This document shows, in pieces, positions 51,390 through 61,800 of a DNA stretch of 64,000 nt. The stretch is from Chrysiogenes arsenatis DSM 11915. Its GTDB lineage: Bacteria > Chrysiogenota > Chrysiogenetes > Chrysiogenales > Chrysiogenaceae. Location of the stretch: the NCBI RefSeq assembly GCF_000469585.1, contig NZ_AWNK01000001.1:367357-431356 (forward strand). The letters are read 5' to 3'. Both the position numbers and the translations under genes were made by a program. The stretch's first letter is position 1, and each line of letters begins with the position of its first letter. Below the pieces are notes generated by a model. That model was not told the DNA's origin and ran no database searches. It saw only the letters and a list, made by a program, of their open reading frames with translations.

Positions 51390-51821
51390 ATGAAAAGTAT
51401 CAACGACATAAGCAGTGATCTGCGCACCAAAGGGATGAAGATGACGCGTCAGCGTCGAGTCATTCTTGAGGTGTTGCAAAGCACAAAAAGCCACCCTACC
51501 GCCGAGTGGATCTATCAACAGGTTCGCGGCTTAATGCCCCACATTAGCCTTGGTACGGTGTATCGTAACCTGAACCTTCTGCGCGACGAGGGGATGATCC
51601 TTGAAATGAGCTATGGGAAACACCAAGCGCGCTTTGATGGCACCATCCACCCGCACTATCACGTGAGATGTGTTCAATGTGGCCACATTCATGACTTGAA
51701 TGTTGACGTGCCATTTCCCAACGAACTTGAGCATTTAGTTGAGGCAAAAACTGGCTTTACGGTTCTCGATCACCGTCTTGAGTTCAGTGGCATCTGCCAG
51801 AACTGCACCAAAACAGACTAA
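51390..51821 (+). CDS. Fur-family metal-dependent repressor, PerR-like
   Basis: 143 residues. N-terminal winged helix (about 10-80; SLGTVYRNLNLLRDEG is the recognition segment). Two CxxC pairs (Cys94/97, Cys136/139) form the structural zinc site. His35, Asp83, His89, His91 and a nearby Asp match the regulatory Fe/Mn site of PerR-type peroxide sensors. RBS GGAGG before ATG. Likely controls oxidative-stress genes, perhaps its own; Fur or Zur specificity is not excluded. Confidence 0.85.
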   Translation: MKSINDISSDLRTKGMKMTRQRRVILEVLQSTKSHPTAEWIYQQVRGLMPHISLGTVYRNLNLLRDEGMILEMSYGKHQARFDGTIHPHYHVRCVQCGHIHDLNVDVPFPNELEHLVEAKTGFTVLDHRLEFSGICQNCTKTD

Positions 51822-51842
51822 AAAATCATTCTTTGGAATGAG

Positions 51843-51873
51843 CCACAACTGATATACTCAGTTGTGGTTTTTT
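51843..51873 (+). terminator. Intrinsic terminator after the perR-like gene
   Basis: Perfect 10-bp stem ccacaactga / tcagttgtgg with a 5-nt loop and six T. murJ begins 28 bp later, so it either has a promoter in this space or relies on read-through. Confidence 0.85.
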
Positions 51874-51900
51874 CATTTTCAAACCGTGTCGGGAGCATAC

Positions 51901-53505
51901 ATGTCACAAGCTGCTGAGGGGGCGCAAGGAGAAGGAAACCGCTTTGTGCGGGGATTTCTTTCGTTCGCCAGTGCTACATTTATAAGCCGCATTCTCGGCT
52001 TTGTACGCGACATGGTCGTTGCCATGTTTTATGGCGCATCGCACGCTGCCGACGCCTTTTTTATTGCGTTTAGTATTCCATCGCTCCTGCGCCGTCTGTT
52101 TGCGGAAGGATCACTCAGCGCATCATTCGTTTCCGTGTTTTCGAAAACCGTCGCCAATGAAGGGGAAGTACGCGCGCGCGAAGTATTCCAGCGAGTCTTT
52201 ACGCTGCTTGGCACCACGCTCCTAGCGATTACACTGGCGGGTGTCCTCCTTGCGCCACTGCTCGTATGGATCATTGTCCCTGGCTTTCGGGAAACGCCCG
52301 GCAAATATGAGCTTACTGTTTTACTGACGCAAATCATGTTTCCTTATCTGCTGTTTATCGGTCTTGCTACTGTCGTTATGGGAACACTCAATACGCACGG
52401 GAAATTCTTTATTGCTTCACTGACACCGTTGATTTTGAATGTCGCTATGATAAGCGCCTGCGCCATCGGCGCTTACTGGTACAATAATTCTATCGTCGCC
52501 CTCGCGGTTGGCGTTGCGATTGGCGGCGCGTTGCAACTTATCATGCAACTCCCCTCGCTGTGGGGACAAAATTACCGCATTCGGCTCCGTTGGGCCCCCC
52601 AAGATCCCGCAGTAAAACGGATCATCACATTGATGATTCCAGGCATTTTCGGCCTGGCAGTCGCTCAAATTAACACTACCATTGACGGCATTGTGGCGAG
52701 TTTTCTGGCCGCTGGGAGCGTCAGTTTTCTCTACTACGCCAACCGCCTCGTACAATTTCCTCTTGGTGTTTTTGGGATTGCGATTTCAACGGCCATTCTC
52801 CCCGGTCTTTCACGGGCGAGCGGAAGCAACGACACGCTTGGATTGAACGATCTGCTCCGTCAAGGAAATCATCTCATTTTCTTTATTACCCTTCCCTGCG
52901 TTATCGGGCTCCTCATCGTAGGATACGAAATACTGGAAATGTTACTTGTGCGCGGAGAATTTACGCTCGACAACGCTTGGAACACCTACTTAGCACTCGC
53001 AACCTATAGCCTTGGGCTGCTGGCATTTTCACTGACCAAGATGACCGCGTCGGTATTCTATTCGTTTGAAGAGAGCCGCACGCCAGTCAAAGCGGGGATA
53101 GTGGCAATGGTGATAAATGCCGTACTGAACGTGGCATTTATGTATCCTTTTGGGCATGCCGGTCTGGCACTGGCAACCTCGCTAGCAAGTTGGGCAAATT
53201 TCTGGTATTTATGGCATGCGTTACACCGCAAACGGAGTGAAATTACCGTCCGTTTTTTCGACCGCGAAATTGGCAAAATAACTCTGCTCTGTGGCTTGCT
53301 TGGGGTGGTTCTGCTCGCCACACGCTACGCATTGAACCACTTTACTATTCCTGCCACTGGGCAAGTTGCGCTACAATTACCACTGGCGGTCATTTTCTAT
53401 GGTGTCGGAGCAAAGCTCCTAGGCCTCGGCTCATACCGTTTTTTACTTGACAATATGCGCCGGAAAAAGGACACCAAACGGGTCAATGCCGATCACGGCG
53501 AGTGA
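51901..53505 (+). CDS. murJ: Lipid II flippase
   Basis: 534 residues from ATG 51901 (GGGAGC upstream); an earlier in-frame TTG lies in the terminator. MATE-like fold with about 14 helices; N-terminal signature ATFISRILGFVRDMVVAMFYG, FFIAFSIPSLLRRLFAEGSLSASF split over the second helix, and conserved Arg residues in the cavity. It moves lipid-linked peptidoglycan precursor across the inner membrane. Confidence 0.94.
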   Translation: MSQAAEGAQGEGNRFVRGFLSFASATFISRILGFVRDMVVAMFYGASHAADAFFIAFSIPSLLRRLFAEGSLSASFVSVFSKTVANEGEVRAREVFQRVFTLLGTTLLAITLAGVLLAPLLVWIIVPGFRETPGKYELTVLLTQIMFPYLLFIGLATVVMGTLNTHGKFFIASLTPLILNVAMISACAIGAYWYNNSIVALAVGVAIGGALQLIMQLPSLWGQNYRIRLRWAPQDPAVKRIITLMIPGIFGLAVAQINTTIDGIVASFLAAGSVSFLYYANRLVQFPLGVFGIAISTAILPGLSRASGSNDTLGLNDLLRQGNHLIFFITLPCVIGLLIVGYEILEMLLVRGEFTLDNAWNTYLALATYSLGLLAFSLTKMTASVFYSFEESRTPVKAGIVAMVINAVLNVAFMYPFGHAGLALATSLASWANFWYLWHALHRKRSEITVRFFDREIGKITLLCGLLGVVLLATRYALNHFTIPATGQVALQLPLAVIFYGVGAKLLGLGSYRFLLDNMRRKKDTKRVNADHGE

Positions 53506-53521
53506 CAGTAAGGAAGAACAC

Positions 53522-55432
53522 GTGACGAAAAAAGGGACTGAAATTGACGTACCAGCTTTGCGACGCTGGGCAACTACAGCTCACAATTTTGTTTTTGGCG
53601 AAATAGAAGGACGACCGATCGGCATTAAAATCATTACCGTAATTGCCGTATTACTTGTGGCGCTACTGGCGGTTCCTGAAGATCACTTGTTTGTGCGCGC
53701 CTACGATCTGGGCGATGTCGCGGGGAGCAATATTAAGTCGAGCCGAGAATTGATGCTCGAAAACAACGCGGATGATATTGCCGCAGGAAAACCACCATAC
53801 ATCGTGGTACGGCGCGGTGAAATGATTGTCCGCGAAGGGGAAATCGTCACCGAACTCACCATGCGCAAACTTGAAGAACTGCGTGGCGCACGGGGAATTG
53901 GCGACCACTTTTCCGTCTTCTTGGGAACACTTCTCCTTTCCGCGCTCCTCGTATTTATTCCATGGAAATACTTTGAACGGGCACGAAAAAAGATTTTCCG
54001 TGACCCCAATCGCATGTATGTCTTTTTTACTATCCTGCTCGGGTCAGTGCTGCTCACAAAGCTCGGCATGTCTGCTTCCATGACACTGTCACTCGGCGCC
54101 TTTGTCGGCGCAGGGTATTCGCTCGTGATTTTTGCCCTCCCGGTAGCAGCTGGAGCCACACTGATTGCTATTCTGCTCGATCTTCATATTGCATTGGTCT
54201 ATTCCACCATTTTTTCAATTATCTGCGGCGTTATGGCCGGACTCGATATTTTTTATACGGTGTACACGTTCCTCATGTGCATCGTGGCAGCCTTTACCAG
54301 CTTTGCCTTTAAAAGCCGGATGGAACTCCTTGGTTCCGCGCTCTGGTCAAGCACCGCTGGCGGCATTGTGGTCATCAGCATGCTGCTGGCATCAGGGGAA
54401 CTGCTGAGCTTGAACACGTTCTGGCTCTTGATTTTTGTGTTTATTGCTGGACAGCTTTCGTTAATTATTGCCGCCGGTTCGCTCCCAATTTTCGAAGCAC
54501 TTTTTCACGTCACGTCCGACTTACGTCTCCTCGAACTTTCCAACCTCGGCCACCCGCTGCTCAAACAACTCGTTATTAAAGCGCCCGGCACCTATCACCA
54601 CTCCATAATTGTGGGAACTCTTGTCGAGGCAGCTGCCGAAAAAATTGGCGTCAACCCGCTTTTAGCCAGGGTTGGTGCCTACTATCATGACATTGGAAAA
54701 ATGAAAAAGTCCGAATACTTTGTCGAAAATCAACGGGGCGGCATCAACCGTCACGACTCACTTTCACCCGCCATGTCGGCCTTAGTTATCACCAACCACC
54801 TGAAGCACGGCCAAGAGCTGGCGGAAGAGCATAACCTCCCCAAAGCCATCAGCGATATTATCCAGCAGCACCACGGTCGAACGCTGATCCGCTTTTTTTA
54901 TCAAAAGGCCATGGCGAACGGCGACAAAGTTGACGAAGAAAAATTCCGCTACGCTGGCCCTAAACCACAAACCCGTGCAGCGGCTCTTGTTATGCTGGCG
55001 GACGGCTGCGAAGCCGCCTGTCGCACCCTTGCCGACCCAACCCATAATCGCATCCAAGGGCTGGTGCTAAAAATCGTCAACAATGTTTTTGTCGATGGAC
55101 AGCTCGACGAGTGCGACCTGACGCTGAAAGATTTAAGCGCGATTGCCGAAAGCTTTACGGCTGTTCTCACCGGCATTTACCACCAACGGATTGAATATCC
55201 AGAAGAAAAGAAAGCTCCCGTGGTGAAAGAAAAAGATACCGCGCACAAAGAACCGGTTAAAGAGCCTTTGAAGGAACCGCCCCCTAAAGAACCAGTAAAA
55301 GCAAAAGATAAAGAAGCGCCACAAGCAGCTCTATCGGCAGTTGATCGCACTCAAACGCTTCCCGCCGTGAGCATCGACGCCGAGCACGCGCCAAAAATTG
55401 TGGCCGCCATGCACCACCACGAAAAAAAATAA
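53522..55432 (+). CDS. 7TM-HD phosphodiesterase, PgpH/YqfF-like
   Basis: 636 residues from GTG 53522, which has AAGGAAG 7 nt upstream and lies just beyond the murJ stop; ATGs inside murJ lack sites. One helix (about 38-58), a short extracytoplasmic segment of roughly 80 residues, seven helices (about 140-355), then an HD domain with APGTYHHS, YYHDIGK and IIQQHHG. Relatives degrade cyclic di-AMP. The extracellular part is much shorter than the usual 7TMR-HDED domain (over 200 residues). The tail is charged, with KEPVKEPLKEPPPKEP repeats. Nucleotide specificity is inferred. Confidence 0.88.
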   Translation: MTKKGTEIDVPALRRWATTAHNFVFGEIEGRPIGIKIITVIAVLLVALLAVPEDHLFVRAYDLGDVAGSNIKSSRELMLENNADDIAAGKPPYIVVRRGEMIVREGEIVTELTMRKLEELRGARGIGDHFSVFLGTLLLSALLVFIPWKYFERARKKIFRDPNRMYVFFTILLGSVLLTKLGMSASMTLSLGAFVGAGYSLVIFALPVAAGATLIAILLDLHIALVYSTIFSIICGVMAGLDIFYTVYTFLMCIVAAFTSFAFKSRMELLGSALWSSTAGGIVVISMLLASGELLSLNTFWLLIFVFIAGQLSLIIAAGSLPIFEALFHVTSDLRLLELSNLGHPLLKQLVIKAPGTYHHSIIVGTLVEAAAEKIGVNPLLARVGAYYHDIGKMKKSEYFVENQRGGINRHDSLSPAMSALVITNHLKHGQELAEEHNLPKAISDIIQQHHGRTLIRFFYQKAMANGDKVDEEKFRYAGPKPQTRAAALVMLADGCEAACRTLADPTHNRIQGLVLKIVNNVFVDGQLDECDLTLKDLSAIAESFTAVLTGIYHQRIEYPEEKKAPVVKEKDTAHKEPVKEPLKEPPPKEPVKAKDKEAPQAALSAVDRTQTLPAVSIDAEHAPKIVAAMHHHEKK

Positions 55433-55449
55433 CCAAGGAGCTTTGCACC

Positions 55450-56445
55450 ATGAAGTGTGCCGTTATTGGAGCTGGAAGCTGGGGAACCGCATTAGGGCAT
55501 CACCTTGCGCGATGCGGACACGAAGTGATGGTATTTGCGCATGAAGCACAGGTTGCCAATGGCATTAACCGCGAGCAGCGCAACCCACTTTACTTAGAAG
55601 ACCTTCCCCTTGCACCGATGCACGCAACCACAGAGTATGAACAACTCTTTCAGCCATTTGACTTTTATCTCTGGACCGTGCCGACCCAAGTAAGCCGCAG
55701 CCTACTCGAAAAAGTACGCGACCATATTGATATCTCGGTTCCCGTCGTCATCGCGAGTAAAGGGATAGAAAACACAACGCTCTTGACGCTGGACGAGGTT
55801 TTTCGCGATTCGCTTGGCCCTCACGCTTCGCTCGCCGTGTTGTCCGGCCCTTCTTTTGCCCGCGAAGTGGTACTTGGTTTCCCAACCGCCGTCACCATTG
55901 CCTGCAAATCCGAACACACCGCACGATTCCTTCAAAACGCCTTTGCCTCACCCATCTTCCGCGCCTACACAACACGCGACGTGGTGGGGGTCGAAATCTG
56001 TGGTGCGGTCAAAAACGTGATCGCTATCGCCAGCGGCATTTGCTCTGGACTCGGTTTAGGCCATAACACCACGGCCGCCCTGTTAACGCGTGGTTTAGCC
56101 GAAATCACCCGCTTGGTTGTTCGCATGGGGGGCGAAGAACACACCACCGCCGGATTGGCCGGGATGGGTGATTTAACCCTGACCTGTACCGGAAGTTTGA
56201 GCCGCAACCGCACCGTTGGTGAACGGTTGGCGCGCGGAGAATCGCTTGATGCTATTATTTCCAGCATGAAAATGGTAGCCGAAGGGATCGAAACGACTCG
56301 CTCCACCTACGGGCTGGCGCAGAAGATGGAAGTCGAAATGCCCATCACCACAGAAGTCTACCGTATCTTATTTGAAGGCAAATCGATTACCGCCGGGATA
56401 CGCGACCTGATGGAGCGCGATCCACGCGAAGAGCGGTGGCTCTGA
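55450..56445 (+). CDS. gpsA: Glycerol-3-phosphate dehydrogenase (NAD(P)+)
   Basis: 331 residues. GAGSWGTALGHHLA is the dinucleotide motif; SGPSFAREV, EICGAVKNVIAIASG with the catalytic lysine, and GMGDLTLTCTG are all present. It reduces dihydroxyacetone phosphate to sn-glycerol 3-phosphate for phospholipids. ATG follows AAGGAG, 17 bp after the HD gene. The stop overlaps the next start by one base (TGATG). Confidence 0.96.
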   Translation: MKCAVIGAGSWGTALGHHLARCGHEVMVFAHEAQVANGINREQRNPLYLEDLPLAPMHATTEYEQLFQPFDFYLWTVPTQVSRSLLEKVRDHIDISVPVVIASKGIENTTLLTLDEVFRDSLGPHASLAVLSGPSFAREVVLGFPTAVTIACKSEHTARFLQNAFASPIFRAYTTRDVVGVEICGAVKNVIAIASGICSGLGLGHNTTAALLTRGLAEITRLVVRMGGEEHTTAGLAGMGDLTLTCTGSLSRNRTVGERLARGESLDAIISSMKMVAEGIETTRSTYGLAQKMEVEMPITTEVYRILFEGKSITAGIRDLMERDPREERWL

Positions 56446-57224
56446 TGCATTTCCCCGTCACCTGCCGCGCCGTACTCAGTCAAGCGATTGGCGGGCACCA
56501 CTATCCCGAAGGACACGGTTACGAAGTATTTATCGACACACCAGCACTGGATAATTGTTCAGACAGCCATTTAGCCGATACCTTGGATCGCCTGAAAAAA
56601 AAAGGGGATTGCTTTACCTTTCATGCCCCTTTCTTTGACCTTTCACCCGGAGCCGTTGATCGTAAAGTGCGCGACGTAACCCGCGAACGATTCTTGCAAA
56701 CTGCACGGCTCGCCAACGCAACGCGCCCACGCAACATCGTATTTCACACAGGCTATCTTCCCGACATTTATGGGCAGGGAAAGTATCATCGCCATTGGCT
56801 GGAAAGTGCCGCGGAACTCTTTTTAGAAATTATCGAACAACTTGACGCCTCAATCACTCTTTCTTTAGAAAACATTTTTGAGCGCGAACCATCGTCGCTT
56901 CTCCGACTTGCAGAAACCATCAATCACCCTCGCGTCGGCTTTTGCCTCGACATCGGGCATGCCTATATCTTTTCACCCCTTGCATCGCAAGCGTGGGTCG
57001 AAGCCTTTGGCGCAAAACTTCTGGAATTGCACGTTCACGACAACCACGGCACGGTTGATGAACACCTCCCCTGTGGTGCCGGACAGGTTGACTTTGGCGC
57101 ACTGTTTCAGCATCTTGCCACGCTACCGCAACGTCCGATTATCACCCTTGAAAATGGTAGCGAACACGACTTTCAACAGGGCTTGGCGCACTTGCGAACT
57201 GTTTCGGGAGCGGTTTTTTCGTGA
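56445..57224 (+). CDS. Sugar phosphate isomerase/epimerase-like TIM-barrel protein
   Basis: 259 residues. Features of the AP-endonuclease-2/xylose-isomerase-like barrel: FHAPFFDLSPG, VFHTGYLPD, LSLENIFEREPSSL, VGFCLDIGHAYIF and LELHVHDNHG, supplying Glu, Asp and His for a divalent metal site. The exact reaction is unknown. It sits between gpsA and gmhB with overlapping ends, so co-translation with envelope-precursor genes is likely. Confidence 0.8.
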   Translation: MHFPVTCRAVLSQAIGGHHYPEGHGYEVFIDTPALDNCSDSHLADTLDRLKKKGDCFTFHAPFFDLSPGAVDRKVRDVTRERFLQTARLANATRPRNIVFHTGYLPDIYGQGKYHRHWLESAAELFLEIIEQLDASITLSLENIFEREPSSLLRLAETINHPRVGFCLDIGHAYIFSPLASQAWVEAFGAKLLELHVHDNHGTVDEHLPCGAGQVDFGALFQHLATLPQRPIITLENGSEHDFQQGLAHLRTVSGAVFS

Positions 57225-57802
57225 ATAAACGTCGCGTAGCTATTTTTGTTGATCGCGATGGCACCATCAACCGCGAAGTTGATTACCTGCACCGCATTGA
57301 AGACTTTGCCTTTGAAACGGGTGCCATCGAAGGACTCCACATTTTGCAGCAATTTGGCGAAATCTACGTGGTTACCAACCAATCAGGCATCGGGCGCGGC
57401 TACTATACTGAAGCTCAGATGGAAACACTCCATGGCTACATGGGCGACCAACTCACGCAACATGGAATAACGATTTCTGGAATCTACGCTTGCCCTCACC
57501 ACGTAGAAAAAGGGAATCCTCCCTACAATATCGACTGCCAATGCCGAAAGCCAAATCCGGGAATGCTTGTGCAAGCCGCGCATGAGCATCAGCTCGACCT
57601 AACGACCAGCTGGATAATTGGCGACAAAGATGCCGATATCTTCGCCGGATGGAACGCGGGATGCCGTGGTGCAGTGCTGATAACAACTGGGCATGGGAAA
57701 GAGCATGCCGCAAAAATCCGTGTGCCGGACACGCGCCCGTTTCTCTTCGCCGTCATGCCAACACTCTACGAAGCGGCGCAGTGGATAGAAAGGCAGCAGT
57801 AG
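57221..57802 (+). CDS. gmhB: D-glycero-D-manno-heptose 1,7-bisphosphate phosphatase
   Basis: 193 residues from a GTG overlapping the previous stop (GTGA). HAD nucleophile and acid are Asp11 and Asp13 (FVDRDGTIN); VTNQSGIGRGYY, the zinc loop CPHH...CQCRKPNPGM and IGDKDADI complete the GmhB pattern. It removes the C7 phosphate in ADP-heptose synthesis for LPS core. It ends the plus-strand run and converges with the glycosyltransferase, 32 bp apart, with no visible terminator. Confidence 0.92.
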   Translation: MNKRRVAIFVDRDGTINREVDYLHRIEDFAFETGAIEGLHILQQFGEIYVVTNQSGIGRGYYTEAQMETLHGYMGDQLTQHGITISGIYACPHHVEKGNPPYNIDCQCRKPNPGMLVQAAHEHQLDLTTSWIIGDKDADIFAGWNAGCRGAVLITTGHGKEHAAKIRVPDTRPFLFAVMPTLYEAAQWIERQQ

Positions 57803-57834
57803 TCACGTATCGCACCGGCAATGAATCCCCGTTA

Positions 57835-58794
57835 CTACAGTATCACTCGTACCATTTTTGCCGGATCAATTGTCTGTATCACCTTTCCTGCATAATCAAT
57901 CCCACTGTGGGCAGCAAACTCCTCCAGCGTTCTGACACTCCCGAGCCCGTAGGCACCAACAAGTGTACGTTGGAATAGCAATTCCATAACTCGCTCTCTG
58001 GCCTTATTTTGCAAATCTATCCGTGAAAAATTTCGTTGTTTTTCCCACTCTGGATGCCAGTGATGCGCCATATGTGCCGTATGTGGCTGTTTATAAAGAT
58101 GGTAGAGAGGGATGCGTTTGGGGTGAACAATGTCCCAACCACGCGTAAAGGCGCGAACAGCGAGACTTTGCTCTTCGCCATGAAAATAGAGGTAGGGGTC
58201 ATAGGGAATTTCCTGCACAAAATCACCTGACGTAAAAATAAATCCACCTGCCAGATGGTACCCGAGAAGGGGATGATCACTCGAAACATGTTCCGCACGA
58301 AAACGAAGCGTCGCATTATCGTTTTCCAGTGAGGACTCAGGATGCGGACGAAGCACCAACACTGTTTTATCGCTCACGCGCACTTTTACAGTCGGCGTAT
58401 TGCCCTCCATTTCAAAGCCATAGGGATAGGTACTGATAATTGGTTTAGGAAGTTGTGCAGAGAGTTTAGTATGCAATTCGATGAGTTGAACATCCCAATT
58501 TTGCTCAAAAATCGTATGTGAATCAACTTGGAGTATGTACTCCTCGCCACCATAGAGGGAAAATACAATGTTCCGAGCCCACGAAACGCCCCGCGAGTCG
58601 ATAGGGTTTAGATGCACATAGCGAAACATTTTCGGAGCTACCAGCGTTCCGATAAGATCACTGCGGCGCTCAGGATGCTGATCGGCGATACCAAACACTA
58701 AACGTTCAGGATAGCCAGCATGCTCCACCGCACTTTGAATGGTAAGCGGTAAAAATTGATCACAATACGCAGCAAGACTAACAAAAATCTTCAT
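57835..58794 (-). CDS. Glycosyltransferase, GlcNAc-transferase (PF11397-type) family
   Basis: 319 residues from ATG 58794 (GAGGT upstream); an in-frame TTG at 58812 lies in a hairpin. The order KIFVSLAAYCDQFLPLTI, SRGVSWARNIVFSLY, EEYILQVDSHTIFEQNWD (DxH-type metal site) and FHGEEQSLAVRAFTRGWD matches the family that includes the Skp1 GlcNAc-transferase. Soluble, cytoplasmic. It lies directly behind the giant adhesin gene on the same strand, so the adhesin is the natural candidate acceptor; this is inference. Confidence 0.8.
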   Translation of the reverse strand: MKIFVSLAAYCDQFLPLTIQSAVEHAGYPERLVFGIADQHPERRSDLIGTLVAPKMFRYVHLNPIDSRGVSWARNIVFSLYGGEEYILQVDSHTIFEQNWDVQLIELHTKLSAQLPKPIISTYPYGFEMEGNTPTVKVRVSDKTVLVLRPHPESSLENDNATLRFRAEHVSSDHPLLGYHLAGGFIFTSGDFVQEIPYDPYLYFHGEEQSLAVRAFTRGWDIVHPKRIPLYHLYKQPHTAHMAHHWHPEWEKQRNFSRIDLQNKARERVMELLFQRTLVGAYGLGSVRTLEEFAAHSGIDYAGKVIQTIDPAKMVRVIL

Positions 58795-58813
58795 TGATAC
58801 CTCTACAAACAAT

Positions 58814-58846
58814 AGGGCAAGGAGAACAGAGACTCCTCCTTGCCCT
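58814..58846 (-). terminator. Hairpin between adhesin and glycosyltransferase
   Basis: 11-bp perfect stem agggcaaggag / ctccttgccct with an 11-nt loop, 18 bp after the adhesin stop. Only a weak T-run follows on the minus strand, so it may be a leaky terminator that sets the ratio of the two products. Confidence 0.5.
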
Positions 58847-58863
58847 AAAAGCGAATCTATCCC

Positions 58864-61800
58864 TTACGTGGCATCTGATATATCATCAAAACCACTGATC
58901 GAAATATCTTTATCGATCAAAATACTCAGGTTTTCACTACTCAAGATGGTAAAGGCAGAGTTCTCGCCAGTTCCCTCCGTTTTTTCCCACTGAGCAGAAT
59001 CTACTTCTTTCAGCTCAATGCTATCACTGGCATCGCCAAAGATTTTTATCGTACCGCTCCGTTCGGGATCGGAAAGCAAATCGGCAAGATTGAGCTTAAT
59101 CGTATTCGCTTGGCCATTTTCGGTATTGACTTCAGCGTACTGGGTGACCTTATCGAGATTAAGAACGAAATCGCTGTCGTCAAGGATAGAAAGCGATTGC
59201 TCTTCAGTCCCACTGGTCTGAATAACGCTGATCGGTTTCACTGAGAATTCTGCATCCACTTTACCGTTACCATTTACGACATGCCCGCCGTCAAATGAGA
59301 TGTATTTGAAAGAAGATTCAGAGGAAATACTGAAGACACCATCACTGTCAACATGATCAGATACAAGCCCGCTGGCTTGTTTGTTACCATCTTCATCAAA
59401 AATAAACCAATATGAGCCCGCTGTTGCCCCGTCAATTTGAGCCGTAAAATCGCGTACCGAATCACTGAGATGGAAAAGCAGAGCTTCGTTAGAGTCAATC
59501 TTATCGGCGATATCATTACCTTGGTGGTCAACACCATATGCACCGTTAGCATCAACGTTGACCTTGGCAGAATTATGGTTTTCTATAGAGTTCCAATTCA
59601 GTCCATTACTATTGGCATAATTTCCTGCACCAGTACCATTGCCGCTGGTATGAGCGGTGACGTTTTCAATTTTGACTGCAGGATTTGTCACTCCCTCGTG
59701 ATCCCCATTGTTAACGATATCGAGTACAGGTGGCTCAGCTTCACCGAAGGTGACCACTTGACCATCAAGAGTAACACTTATCCCCTCAAAACTGGTCACT
59801 TTCATATTGCCCAGAGTTTTGAAGGTAAATGTCTGATCTGGTGTTTTCGCCGCATGCTCAGCAAACTCAGCCAGTTCGGTGCGCATCGCATCGGTTAATT
59901 GGCCATCCTTGAGCTGAACAACAAGAGTATCTTCGCCAGCTCCACCATTAATGACCACGTCAGCACCAAGAACCGCTGCGCCAACAATAACCGTGTCGTT
60001 ACCTTCACCAGTGGTAATAGTAGCTTTTTTGAATGTTGCCTCGGCGATATCGATCGTATCGTTACCACTACCAGCAGAAACACTGATAGAGCTAAACGAT
60101 TTATCAAGGACAACTTCGTTATTTCCAGACACCAGTTCAACCACGGCAATCGTATGCCCCTTATCACCACTGATGGTGATAGAGTCATTACCACCAGCAC
60201 TCTTCACCGTAAACGTATTATCCCATCCAGCATCGTTCGTAAGAGCCGTAATCTTTATTTTATCGTTTCCATCGCCCGTCGTAATAACACCGCGTTTGGC
60301 ATCAATAATCGTGATGATATTATCACCACCATCAATTGTCACCTCGGTGTAGACAAAATTCTTCATCGTGATGTTGGCTGGGCCTTCGCTGATCGCTTGC
60401 GCATTTTTGACATCGTTCCATTTACCTGTTAGCTCTAGCGTGTTTTCGGCTCCATAGATAGCAGTGACTTTCCCATTGCTCGCAATACCATCACCATCGC
60501 TATCGATCAGCTTATCACTTTCCGTAAACTTCACCCTCGTATCGCTAACAGTGCGGTTATAGTCGTTAATATTGTTGGCAGAAAAAATGACCGCTGGCTC
60601 TTGTGGCGCTACGGGCTCTGGTTCTGGCGCTGTGCTTTGAACTTCGATTGCAATAGACACGGGATCAGTAGTGACCTCTGATACATCGCCATTATCCATC
60701 TCGGCGGCACGAGCTACTGCCGTCAGCGCAAACGGCTCCGTTCCGAGCGGTACATGCAGCGTAAGCGTTTGCGAAACATCTATAGCGTTGGCCGCTACGG
60801 TCACCGTCCACGTTCCATCATCATTTTTTGTTGCACCGTCAAGCGTCGCCCCTTCTGGCACTCCCTGAATCACGACACTAAGTGATTCGCTGCCGTCGGT
60901 ATCGGCAAGGGCAGCGGAAAGAGTAACCGGAATGCTTTGTGCCGTAACCGATAATTCACCGCTTAAAGTATTCCCAACACCATCAATCGTTGCCGACTGT
61001 GGCGCAACAAAATAACCCGGATCACTTGCATTTCCATTTGCAGAGTGCCCTTCAAATGCAACATACTGAAAGGGGACATTCTCGCCAGCACTAACCGTTA
61101 CCGTACCATCACCGTTCAAAGTGAAACTGGTATAAGTGCCGACTTGCTCTCCATTAGCATCAAACAGCGACCAGTTTCCTTGAATTTGGCTAATGGCATC
61201 TGCTGTATTCAAAGCAAACGTAGCCGCAGTTGCTGGAGCACTCAATTTGACAACTAAGGTTTCGTTATCATCAATTCCTTGAGAACTTTCATTCGCGTTA
61301 TTTTGAATCCCAACACCATACTGAGTGATAATCGCAGTTTCATTAACAGAGTTAAATTTTAACTCTGCATTGCCGCTTTTAAGGTTTCCAGTAGAGAAAT
61401 TATTTCCATTAAAAGCAAGTGCCGTGAAACTCGCCGCATCAGCACCATACACTGGCACCGCTTCATCAATACTCAACGACACTGTCGGCGCGTCGGCTAC
61501 CGCTGTCACGGCTATCGTGGTCGTATAGCTCTGCTTCGACCAATCGGCACCATCAAAGACACGAAACGCAAAACTGCCATCGGCATCACTATCCGGCAAT
61601 GGACTAAAGAGCAATTTGCCACTAGCAATCTCAGTAGCCGCAACCTCTTGACCCGCCGCGACAGCAACACCATCAAACGTCAATACCCCATTGACCGGCA
61701 ATGACTCGATCCGGATAGCTGCCAGCTCATCGCCATCAGCATCATCGTAATCACCAAAGTCACTGAGTGATAGCGTCAGAGCAACATCTTCTAAAGTTGT

